A stretch of 64,000 bases of DNA, taken from positions 658,025 through 722,024 of the forward strand of contig NZ_KE136347.1 in NCBI RefSeq assembly GCF_000406925.1, in the 5' to 3' direction. The notes beneath the pieces were generated by a model. That model did not search any database. It had not been told where the DNA came from and saw only the letters and a program-made list of their open reading frames with translations. Both the position numbers and the translations under genes were made by a program. Below are positions 15,972 through 24,000 of the stretch, piece by piece. This stretch comes from Enterococcus columbae DSM 7374 = ATCC 51263. GTDB taxonomy: Bacteria; Bacillota; Bacilli; Lactobacillales; Enterococcaceae. The stretch's first letter is position 1; every line of letters begins with the position of its first letter.

Positions 15972-16878
15972 CTGAGCAACCCCTCCCTACTAAAAAGGAA
16001 ACTATCAGACCACCAAAGAAAATTGCGACAACATATTGTGTTTGGATTGTGTATAGTTGGAAACAACGAATACATAAATTTTGAAATAAAGAATGCTTCG
16101 ATAATTTAAATTGGGCAGAAGTTTCTTTATTTTTTTGATCAGACAATATTGTCCTGTTGGTAGATACCTTATCTTCAGCTGATTGATATTGTTGTGCATT
16201 TACCACAATTCCTAAATTTCGAATAATTTCTTGGTCCTCCATTTCAACTGGTATCATTCTTTTTAATGTAGCTTGTACCACCAACCGATTATCTGTATTT
16301 ATCCCTCCTTCACACCTAATTAAAGTTAAAATAGAGGCTGTTGATGTATCTAAATACTCGCTTTGATATTTAGATACCACTTGATTAAATGTCGAAATAT
16401 ACTCATAAACATTCACAAAATCAGTTAAATAAATTCTTTCGTTTAACCCAAGCAAGTTGATTCTATTGAAGGCTCCTCCTCCCTCTACTAAATTATGTGC
16501 AAGTAAAATATAGTTTCCTTCTCCCATTTTCTGACTTTCTCTGTAAGTACCTGCAGCAACCGTCAAATTTGCATTCTCCATACCAGCTAAAATTGGTGTA
16601 TAGATATTTAGAGAAGGAATATACAAGCTCCCTATACCAAAATCATGAAAAAGCTCTTGTTCATTTAACTTTGCCTGAACCCATTCCTTTGGCTCAACTG
16701 ATTGTACTTGATCTGAATCAAAATTAGCCGTTTTTTTAGGCAAAATCGCTTGGTTATGAACTGTTTGAGTAAAATACGAAGGTGTTTTTAATATAAAATA
16801 ACCATTGATTGCTAATACACCACCTATTAGAAAAAGAAAGAACCACAAAACGGGAATTTGTTTTATCAAAAATTTCAT
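15964..16878 (-). CDS. Sortase with N- and C-terminal membrane helices
   Basis: 304 residues. Sortases cleave a C-terminal sorting motif and attach proteins to peptidoglycan or to each other. The catalytic triad is visible as His128 (LLAHN), Cys189 (TLIRCEGG) and Arg198 (NRLVV). There is an N-terminal membrane helix (about 10-28) and a second one near the end (about 277-299), a layout seen in dedicated, cluster-linked sortases. The gene directly follows the large surface protein gene, separated only by a terminator-like hairpin, so that protein is the likely substrate. Confidence 0.8.
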   Translation of the reverse strand: MKFLIKQIPVLWFFLFLIGGVLAINGYFILKTPSYFTQTVHNQAILPKKTANFDSDQVQSVEPKEWVQAKLNEQELFHDFGIGSLYIPSLNIYTPILAGMENANLTVAAGTYRESQKMGEGNYILLAHNLVEGGGAFNRINLLGLNERIYLTDFVNVYEYISTFNQVVSKYQSEYLDTSTASILTLIRCEGGINTDNRLVVQATLKRMIPVEMEDQEIIRNLGIVVNAQQYQSAEDKVSTNRTILSDQKNKETSAQFKLSKHSLFQNLCIRCFQLYTIQTQYVVAIFFGGLIVSFLVGRGCSDE

Positions 16879-16898
16879 ACAATTTCCCTCCCCATAGT

Positions 16899-16932
16899 AA
16901 AAAGGGAGTAGCTAAATTTTTTAGTTACTCCC
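16899..16932 (-). terminator. Terminator between adhesin and sortase genes
   Basis: GGGAGTAACTAA and TTAGCTACTCCC (minus-strand sense) form a 12-bp stem with one mismatch, followed by UUUUU. The sortase SD starts about 10 bases further on. This would give much adhesin transcript and limited read-through into the sortase. Confidence 0.65.
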
Positions 16933-16945
16933 TCTAACTTGATAT

Positions 16946-19900
16946 TTATTTGTTCAATTTTTTGCGTAACACTGCATATCCTAAACTACCCAATCCTAAT
17001 GAAACCATTAACCAAAGAACTGCATGCCCATTTACCAGTTTTCCAGACATTTGAGGAATTACTCTAGTTTGAACATAGTTAGTTTTAACGTCAGTTGGTT
17101 TATTAGGTGTCGTTGGTTGTTTTGGAGTGACTGCTGTTAATGTTTGTTTTTCATTAGTTAAATCTACATGTTTCGCATAGATTTCTTTATGTTCTTTGTC
17201 TTTATACGCAATATGAGTGGCTACAATTTTTTCTCCATCTTTTAGCATATTCGCTTTATACTCAAAAATAGCCTCAAAGCTAAAATTCACTTCTTTTGCT
17301 ACATGTTCAGAAGTATCTGTTCCTAATAAGGTCGATTGTCCATCTTTTGAAATTTTGAAAAATTGAGTTACATAGTAGAAAGTTTTACCAATATCAGATT
17401 TTGCTACTGAAACCTTCACTTTATCAACTAATTGTTGATTCTTCGTTGGATCAAACGTCTTATCTCCATTTTTAGTGACAAATAATGTTTCAATCGTTGG
17501 TACAAAAGGATTTACTGGTTTAATCGTTTGTTCCTTATTGGTCAAATCTGTATGTTCTGCAACTTTTGGTCCATCTTTTTCAAATAATTCTTCTGTGAAT
17601 ACATAAGAAATCGTTTCGTCATCATTTGAGGTATCAACCATTTGCTGAATAACTTGCTCCATTTTTTCAGCTTTCGCTTCAAAATCTTGTTTGCCTTCCC
17701 ATACTACAGTTGCATGTTGGTAATCATCTTTGACTACTCGCCACAATTTAATAGCGTTCGTATATTTTTGTCCTACTTCTAATTGACTCATTGTGACTGT
17801 ATCTTGCATATTGGTTTGTTTTGATGGTTCAAAGGTTTTATTTCCGTCCACTGTAGCTTTTGTACGAATGATTGGTAGTTCTTTTACAGAATTAGTTAGA
17901 AATAGCTTGCTTAAATAGACAATATTTGAACCTTGATTGATTTTAGATTCAGGCACATTTAAAATTTTAATCGCTTCTTTTTGTCCTTTTTCAGTTACTT
18001 TGAAAGTATAAATACGTTTTTCTGAATCAAAACTAGAATTGATGATTAATTCCTTAATTGACTGATAACCTTTTGGTGTATTTACCTCTTTCAATACATA
18101 ATCTCCATAAGGAATCGAGTCAAATTTCCAGTAACCATCATAACCATTTTCATCCGTATGTGTAGTGACGCTTCTAACCGCACCTTTTGTTGGCTGAATA
18201 GGTGTCAATGAAAAAGTAATGTCATTATAGCCAGATTTACTATTTCCAGACTTCGATTCAAGATACTTAAATCCGTCAATACTGAATTTAATCACTTTTT
18301 CTTTAGATTCTTGTTTGGTTAAAATATTTTGTGTATATTGATCTTTATAACTTAGTACTACCTCATGCTTTTTACTATCAATTTGATATCCTTCTGGTGC
18401 TTTGACTTCTTGCCAATAATATGTTCCTAAAGCTAAATGTTCAATTCCAGCTTCTTGATTATCATCATCTATGCGTACAACAATTGAATCACCATCTAAT
18501 TTCGTCCCTGTTACTAATCTAGGACCATAACGTTCTGACCATTTAACTGGCGTACCATCTTCATGATATAACGCATATTCAGCACCTTTAAATGTCGCTC
18601 TACCTTGTGTTTGACTTCCTGTTTCCATATCAAACTTTTTCAAAACTGTTGTTCCAGTTACTTCTTGATTTTTCCCTTCAGCACCTTTAACCACTACCGC
18701 AGTCGTTTGATTCGCATATTCAATTTTTACAACGACAGGTTTGAATGTATTAACAAATCCAGTACTGGCAGTTTTTTCTACAACAACATAAGTTCCTAAT
18801 GGTAAATCTCTGGTTGTTTCTGCATGTCCATGCTCATCGGTAGTAATGGTTTGAATAATTTTCCCATCTTGATTCTCTTTTCTGATTTCAAAAACATTTC
18901 CTGCTAGCGAATATAATTGATTCCATAAATTAGTACCTGATTCAACGCCTGTTTTCTCTACAATAATCTGTCCTTTTTCCTTCATATTTTTTTGAATTAA
19001 TGTAATCGTTTGGCCGGCAACAACATCTCCTTCTACGACATCAGCCTCTCCAACTGCACTTCCTAAAACATATGGTTTAGGGACATTTACCTCTGTGGCT
19101 TTCACATGAACACCATGCATAATTTCACCAATAGAAGCAATACCATTTGCATCCGTTACTACGGTTTTAGTTTCAGGTGCATTTTGTCCACTAAATTCAA
19201 CAATAAATTTTGTATCTGGAACAGCAACGCCAGTCTCTTTATCTATTTTTTTAATTTGTGCTTCTCCAGTTGTTTTTACATCAAAATTTACGACATAATT
19301 TGCTGGATCTTTAACGCTTGGTAAATATACTGTTTGTGAACCAGTTTTTGCTAAAGCGATAGGCGTACCTTGCATATAAGAACGTTTAAAAGCAATTGTT
19401 CCTTTTTGAACCATTGGATCTGTTGGCGTAACAGCCACGCTATGTCCATCTGGTGAAACAACCCAATTTACTTTTGCTGTATTCCCTACCATTGTTTCAA
19501 AACTATTTAAATCAACCGATGAAGATAAAGTAGTTGTTTCACCAAATTTCAGATTCACTCTTTGCTGATTAAATTCCGGTAAACGTTTATACGCAGCAAT
19601 TCCATCATACAGTCGTTGTTTTTTTGCTTGAAAATCCGGAATACCACTAATTGCATCTACACGAATTCCATATTGAGGTAACAATTCCCAAATTACGGCT
19701 TGTGTGGTAATACGGTCTGCTCCAGATGGGGAAGCTCCAAAGCCAAAATGTGTGTTCCAGATTACCGAGGCTATTTGCACATCCTGTGGTAATTGACTAA
19801 TATCTACCGCTTCATATCCAGGATTATTTGTGTTAAAAAACGGTACACCAGGGGCAATACAAAAAACAATTTTATCTCCTGAACCACTATCAGGAGATAC

Positions 19901-20128
19901 AGCCATAGCTGCCGTTTCATCTGACCATGCCTGCCCATTTTTTGTTCCACTTAATGTATAAATATTATTCGTATCATAATAAACATTTCCTGTTTCCCCT
20001 ACCTGCATACTAAGTTGATCTGCATGAACAATTTTAGAGTTATTGCCTGCAAACAAGCCAATTAAACTCAATAAGCCACCTATCATAAATAGTTGCCAGA
20101 TTTTAGATAATTTCTTTTTACCATTCAT
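16946..20128 (-). CDS. Thioester-domain surface adhesin with SpaA-like and VaFE repeats
   Basis: 1060 residues. The signal peptide is cleaved near VHA|DQ (36). Cys90 in VFCIAPG and Gln143 in TTQAVIW are the pair that forms the internal thioester of TED adhesins. Several SpaA/Cna-B-like prealbumin domains follow (about 280-700), then two VaFE-type repeats (about 760-890 and 890-1000) ending in HTDLTNKEQ and HVDLTNEKQ. The C-terminus has a Pro/Thr stretch, IPQMSG (1024-1029), a hydrophobic helix and RKKLNK, i.e. a wall-anchor signal with a non-standard motif. It resembles the EF1896-type protein of E. faecalis. Likely role: cell-cell contact during transfer or host adhesion. Confidence 0.8.
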   Translation of the reverse strand: MNGKKKLSKIWQLFMIGGLLSLIGLFAGNNSKIVHADQLSMQVGETGNVYYDTNNIYTLSGTKNGQAWSDETAAMAVSPDSGSGDKIVFCIAPGVPFFNTNNPGYEAVDISQLPQDVQIASVIWNTHFGFGASPSGADRITTQAVIWELLPQYGIRVDAISGIPDFQAKKQRLYDGIAAYKRLPEFNQQRVNLKFGETTTLSSSVDLNSFETMVGNTAKVNWVVSPDGHSVAVTPTDPMVQKGTIAFKRSYMQGTPIALAKTGSQTVYLPSVKDPANYVVNFDVKTTGEAQIKKIDKETGVAVPDTKFIVEFSGQNAPETKTVVTDANGIASIGEIMHGVHVKATEVNVPKPYVLGSAVGEADVVEGDVVAGQTITLIQKNMKEKGQIIVEKTGVESGTNLWNQLYSLAGNVFEIRKENQDGKIIQTITTDEHGHAETTRDLPLGTYVVVEKTASTGFVNTFKPVVVKIEYANQTTAVVVKGAEGKNQEVTGTTVLKKFDMETGSQTQGRATFKGAEYALYHEDGTPVKWSERYGPRLVTGTKLDGDSIVVRIDDDNQEAGIEHLALGTYYWQEVKAPEGYQIDSKKHEVVLSYKDQYTQNILTKQESKEKVIKFSIDGFKYLESKSGNSKSGYNDITFSLTPIQPTKGAVRSVTTHTDENGYDGYWKFDSIPYGDYVLKEVNTPKGYQSIKELIINSSFDSEKRIYTFKVTEKGQKEAIKILNVPESKINQGSNIVYLSKLFLTNSVKELPIIRTKATVDGNKTFEPSKQTNMQDTVTMSQLEVGQKYTNAIKLWRVVKDDYQHATVVWEGKQDFEAKAEKMEQVIQQMVDTSNDDETISYVFTEELFEKDGPKVAEHTDLTNKEQTIKPVNPFVPTIETLFVTKNGDKTFDPTKNQQLVDKVKVSVAKSDIGKTFYYVTQFFKISKDGQSTLLGTDTSEHVAKEVNFSFEAIFEYKANMLKDGEKIVATHIAYKDKEHKEIYAKHVDLTNEKQTLTAVTPKQPTTPNKPTDVKTNYVQTRVIPQMSGKLVNGHAVLWLMVSLGLGSLGYAVLRKKLNK

Positions 20129-20155
20129 TTTAATCTATCACCTTTCATTTGATAT

Positions 20156-20184
20156 AAAAAAAAGCAACCTACCATTAGGCTGCT
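20156..20184 (-). terminator. Attenuator-like hairpin just upstream of the adhesin gene
   Basis: AGCAGCCTA and TAGGTTGCT (minus sense) pair in a 9-bp stem with a 4-nt loop and are followed by seven U. It ends only about 28 bases before the adhesin ATG, so transcripts starting upstream must read through it. Confidence 0.6.
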
Positions 20185-20238
20185 CAAACTTGGTTACGAA
20201 TACGATTTATTCCTCCCCTCTATTCAAATTTTCTATAT

Positions 20239-20273
20239 AAAAAAGACACCTAAGTAATACCTACTCAAGTGTC
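20239..20273 (-). terminator. Terminator after the coiled-coil membrane protein gene
   Basis: GACACTTGAGTA and TACTTAGGTGTC pair in a 12-bp stem with G-T pairs and a 5-nt loop, followed by six U on the minus strand. It closes the repA/coiled-coil transcript 10 bases after its stop. Confidence 0.65.
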
Positions 20274-20282
20274 TGAATTTTT

Positions 20283-21536
20283 TTATCCAATATAGGTGGA
20301 TACACCATAACTTGATGAAGTGATATTTTTCATCAATAGAGAATCAGCGTAATTATCAAGCCAAGATGTCGCTTCTGCTTCAGTATTAAAAACCTTTTGT
20401 CCGGTCAGCAAGTTATATTGTGCATCTGCCGGATTAGAGGCAGTATACCAAACCGTGTATTTCACAGTTGGTTGTGGTTGTGGCTGTGGTGTAGGCTGAG
20501 ATGGTTGTGTATTTGTCGAACCATTTTGTGTTGATGATTGGCTATTTGACGCTTGATTCGAAGATTGATTGGCTGATTCTGTTGGGCTAGACTGCTGAGT
20601 ATTTGTGCCTGATTGAGTTGTGTTTCCATCATTTGATTTTAAAACATAACTACCATCAGACTGTTTCTCAACAGTTCCACCTGTTTCTTTAGCTTTGGTT
20701 TCCAATTCCTGTTTGATTTTCTCTTGTTTCTCATCCTTTTCTTTTTTTAATTTTGCTTCTACAGGACTTAATCGATTGTTCAACTGACTAACTATCTTTT
20801 GATTTTTTATACGAGAGAGCAAATCTTTGGCATGAGTAAGATTATCTATGGTCGCTTTATCATTTGGTTTACTATTAGTGAACATTTCTTCGATAGACTG
20901 TTTCGTTTCGGTAACTAATTTCAATTGCTCTTCAGCCAGATTCAGTCCTTCTTGTATCACATGGTCAAATGGATTGTTTTTATCGAATACATATTTCTTT
21001 TTCAGCATTTGAATTGATTTTGGTTCTAAACTATCAATAATAACAACATTTTTATTAATCGTATCACCATACAAATACTTTTCATTAAACAATTGATTGA
21101 GATGATTTTGAGCATAAAATTTTCTTTTTATACTTTTGAAGTTTTTCAAAAATTCATGCTTTGGTTTTTCAATCGCTTGTTTCAATGGTTGTAAAGGAGT
21201 GGTCGTTTTTTCGCCTAACAAATGCCACGAATCATTAATCTCACTCATTTTATCTTGATAAACTTTGAGATTACTCTCCAATTCATTCAAATCCTTTTCA
21301 GCAAATTCTTTGGCAAGAAATACCTGATTATTATCTATATATGCCTGATCAAATTCCTTTTGAATTTTCTCAACTAAACTACTTTCAAATGCTAGCTGTT
21401 CTTCCAGTGTCTTTCTTTTTTCTTCTTGCATTCTATGGTTCATGAATAAGTAGAAACTTCCCCCAAAAATAAACACCCCAAGAAAGCATAGCACTAAGCT
21501 TTTTTTACTTTTAAACTGATTTAACCACATTTTCAT
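20283..21536 (-). CDS. Membrane-anchored coiled-coil protein with Ser/Gln-rich spacer
   Basis: 417 residues. The N-terminal membrane helix (about 14-31) is followed by a long Lys/Glu coiled-coil region (about 35-285), a low-complexity Ser/Gln/Asn/Thr/Pro segment (about 300-362) and a small C-terminal domain (WYTASNPADAQYNLLTG...). The layout suggests an extracellular stalk with a wall-spanning spacer. It sits 16 bases after repA. Function not recognised. Confidence 0.5.
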   Translation of the reverse strand: MKMWLNQFKSKKSLVLCFLGVFIFGGSFYLFMNHRMQEEKRKTLEEQLAFESSLVEKIQKEFDQAYIDNNQVFLAKEFAEKDLNELESNLKVYQDKMSEINDSWHLLGEKTTTPLQPLKQAIEKPKHEFLKNFKSIKRKFYAQNHLNQLFNEKYLYGDTINKNVVIIDSLEPKSIQMLKKKYVFDKNNPFDHVIQEGLNLAEEQLKLVTETKQSIEEMFTNSKPNDKATIDNLTHAKDLLSRIKNQKIVSQLNNRLSPVEAKLKKEKDEKQEKIKQELETKAKETGGTVEKQSDGSYVLKSNDGNTTQSGTNTQQSSPTESANQSSNQASNSQSSTQNGSTNTQPSQPTPQPQPQPTVKYTVWYTASNPADAQYNLLTGQKVFNTEAEATSWLDNYADSLLMKNITSSSYGVSTYIG

Positions 21537-21552
21537 TCAAATCTCCCCTTAT

Positions 21553-22680
21553 CTACTTTGTCCAATCATGCAAGGATACGGAATCTTCTTTCGGTAAGTA
21601 TAAAAAATTTAGAAATGCTTGTTTATCTAATTCCTTTTCTGCTTTTGCAATTTGAATCTCTCTGCCTTCTGATAATCTAATTGTACCATACAAATATTCT
21701 AATTGATTATGATTCAATTCAAAGGCACAAGCTCGCCAAAAATTTAACAAGGTCTTAAATACAAAGCCATCTTTGTTTGAGAAACTTTTGCCTTGATTCA
21801 ATAAAATTTTATTTTTGGCAAAAATTCTTTGAATAGTATGAAATAAATCTTGATTAAAATCTTCACCTACTATCTCAATCAAATCACTAACTACTTTTCT
21901 GCCTTTTAGATAGTCCATCCATTCTCTACAAACTAATTTTTTTGTTTGATAAATCATGTCTACAATCTTTTTCGCAGCCAAATAATCAGAAGAACACTTG
22001 GCTATATAATTTAAACAGGTTTTATCAAGAAAAGTATTTTCACTTAGCAGTAAAAATGATTCTTGCCAATTGATACTAGTATCTAATTTAGTATCTATAT
22101 GTGTAGTATTACTTAATTCATTCTTACTTATGTCTAAAATTTGAACTTCTTGAAGTTCATTTTTTGGAAGTCCAAAATTTAGACTTCCTTGTCTGTCAAG
22201 GGCTTCAGACTTATCATCTGACAAAACAATTGAATTCCCTAATTCATCATAAAACTCAATAATTTGATGACTGGCATCGACTAATTGTAAATATAGCTTG
22301 TTGGGTTTATTTAACCCCTGTCGCACTTCTCTCAATAAACCTAGTTTATTTAATTCCTTCTTGATTTTGATGACAGTCCCTCTTGACTTATCTAGTAAAT
22401 CCATTAAATCTTCCACCGTATAGATTAAAAAGATTGAACCATCTTCATCGACAAAATCTTTTTTACCTAGTTCATACGATTTGATACTTAATTGACAACG
22501 ATTATAAAGTGCTGCATACGCAAGCTTAGCATCATTTGATAATTCTTTCGCATAATCACTGGTGTATTTAATTTTTAGTATCTTGCCCCCATCTACTTTC
22601 TTTTCTGTCCTAGTCATAAAAATTTGAGGAATTTGAAAGAAATTTTGTGTAGCAATTTGGTTTATTTTTATATCTGCCAT
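21553..22680 (-). CDS. repA: RepA_N-family replication initiator
   Basis: 375 residues. The N-terminal 130 residues (NFFQIPQIFMT..., YTSDYAKELSNDAKLAYAALYNR, a winged helix with DLLDKSRGTVIKIKKELNKLGLL) match RepA_N initiators of enterococcal and staphylococcal plasmids. The middle is poorly conserved low-complexity sequence and the C-terminal third is helical, as is usual for the family. RepA_N origins normally lie inside the rep gene, and repeated GAAGTTCA/GAAGTCCA-type motifs are seen at about 22140-22195. Its presence implies that the element can replicate autonomously, at least transiently. Confidence 0.8.
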   Translation of the reverse strand: MADIKINQIATQNFFQIPQIFMTRTEKKVDGGKILKIKYTSDYAKELSNDAKLAYAALYNRCQLSIKSYELGKKDFVDEDGSIFLIYTVEDLMDLLDKSRGTVIKIKKELNKLGLLREVRQGLNKPNKLYLQLVDASHQIIEFYDELGNSIVLSDDKSEALDRQGSLNFGLPKNELQEVQILDISKNELSNTTHIDTKLDTSINWQESFLLLSENTFLDKTCLNYIAKCSSDYLAAKKIVDMIYQTKKLVCREWMDYLKGRKVVSDLIEIVGEDFNQDLFHTIQRIFAKNKILLNQGKSFSNKDGFVFKTLLNFWRACAFELNHNQLEYLYGTIRLSEGREIQIAKAEKELDKQAFLNFLYLPKEDSVSLHDWTK

Positions 22681-22703
22681 GATTGTCTCAACTCCAAAAA
22701 AAA

Positions 22704-22740
22704 TCAGTTAATAGACACCTATTCTTAATCTATCAACTGA
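22704..22740. promoter_or_regulatory. 12-bp inverted repeat upstream of repA
   Basis: TCAGTTAATAGA (22704-22715) and TCTATCAACTGA (22729-22740) are complementary at 11 of 12 positions with a 13-bp spacer. It ends 24 bases before the repA start. It may be the operator of the HTH regulator encoded next door or of RepA itself. The remaining bases to 22891 are AT-rich with no gene seen. Confidence 0.5.
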
Positions 22741-22891
22741 ATTTAATATTATGTGTTTTACTCCCATAACTATTTAAACAGATACTTTTTAATTTATATT
22801 TATGAAAATTACGTTAATTTAAGATAATTATTTTCATATTATAGGTAAACACTCACAGTATTAAAAGAACAAAAAATATGATACCCTTACA

Positions 22892-23803
22892 TCAAATACC
22901 ATATACCAAAAATTCTAAAGAAACTTTTCCTATGAACGCATACTGAATGATTCGCTCTGTATTAGGAATGTCATGTCCATTTTCATATCTATCCATTGTC
23001 CATTTACTAATAGGGGGAGAAAAAAACTTGCCAAAATCCTCTCTCGATAAATGATAATCACTACGAATTTTCCGCAATCTCAAACCCATTCGTAGTGAAT
23101 CAATTTTTTCAAAGCTATCAATTTTATTTCCTTTTGTTAGCATATTACTAAATAGTTCTCCGTATAAAATATACGGAACAGTCACTTTCCCTAGATAAGC
23201 TAGGTTCATTAATTTCTCAATATCAGGAACATTTTCTCCATTTTCCCACCTATGAATAACATTTTTCCTTACTGGATAGGTAAATTCTTTCCCAAATTTT
23301 GCTAAGGATGTATCTCTATTATCTCTAATTTCATAAATTCTTTTTCCCATAATAGCCTTATCTATAACAGGGAATTTAAATGAACCATCGGATTGTTTAA
23401 TAACTGCCATAGATTTTTCAGCGTCAGTAGATAAGAACGCTACAATCTTTTTAAGTATATTCTGTGAAGGTTTTCTTTTTCCATTAAGTATATAGCCGAG
23501 TGACACCTCACTTATGCCAATTTTATTAGCTAACTCCTTATTAAGTAAATTATTCATTTTTTTGTAGATAACTACCTGCTTGATTAAATCCTGCATATTA
23601 TCTGGTTCATTTTTTAATAATGTCTCTACATTCAGAATTTTACTTAAAGTAACATCCATAGCTTTAGGAATTTTTATTGTACCTTTTTCGTACTTTGCTA
23701 ACAAACTTTGTGAAATTCCCACTAGATCAGCTAACTTTTTTTGAGATAATTTTTGTTCTATTCTAAGAGATTTTAATAAATCACCACTTATATATTCAGG
23801 CAT
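22892..23803 (-). CDS. Regulator with four helix-turn-helix (XRE-like) modules
   Basis: 303 residues. HTH1 is at about 8-60 (QKKLADLVGISQSLLAKYEKG) and HTH2 at about 75-125 (LANKIGISEVSLGYILNGKRKPS). HTH3 is at about 152-215 and HTH4 at about 238-303. HTH3 and HTH4 share WENG/YENG, PDIE/PNTE, AYLGKV/AFIGKV and a closing LYG/VYG, so they look like a duplicated unit. It is probably the regulator of the element's replication or transfer, being the first gene at this end. No signal peptide, protease motif or TPR region was seen, so it is not a standard PlcR/Rgg-type sensor. Confidence 0.65.
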   Translation of the reverse strand: MPEYISGDLLKSLRIEQKLSQKKLADLVGISQSLLAKYEKGTIKIPKAMDVTLSKILNVETLLKNEPDNMQDLIKQVVIYKKMNNLLNKELANKIGISEVSLGYILNGKRKPSQNILKKIVAFLSTDAEKSMAVIKQSDGSFKFPVIDKAIMGKRIYEIRDNRDTSLAKFGKEFTYPVRKNVIHRWENGENVPDIEKLMNLAYLGKVTVPYILYGELFSNMLTKGNKIDSFEKIDSLRMGLRLRKIRSDYHLSREDFGKFFSPPISKWTMDRYENGHDIPNTERIIQYAFIGKVSLEFLVYGI

Positions 23804-23805
23804 GA

Positions 23806-23832
23806 AAAAAGCACCTCCTTATGAGATGCTTT
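23806..23832 (-). promoter_or_regulatory. Terminator-like hairpin containing the regulator's ribosome-binding site
   Basis: On the minus strand AAAGCATCT and AGGTGCTTT form a 9-bp stem around a 7-nt loop (CATAAGG), followed by UUU. The SD AAGGAGGT begins in the loop and runs into the 3' stem, 10 bases before the ATG. The structure could both terminate transcription and hide the SD. Confidence 0.6.
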
Positions 23833-24000
23833 TATCATACGCTAACTATTAAAAATCTTCAAGGAAAAATATTCCAATTTTGTTAATTTTATTTTCTCTG
23901 TGACAACCAAATGACATTTTAAACTCTTTTAAAAGTATAAATCGCTGGTTATCCACTACTCTAAAACGTTGATTTAATAAGGTTTTCTCTCTGTAAAAAG

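Noticed and set aside
16005-16199. Minus-strand 64-codon frame inside the sortase gene
   Set aside because: It is a frame shadow of the sortase, whose catalytic motifs are in the other frame.
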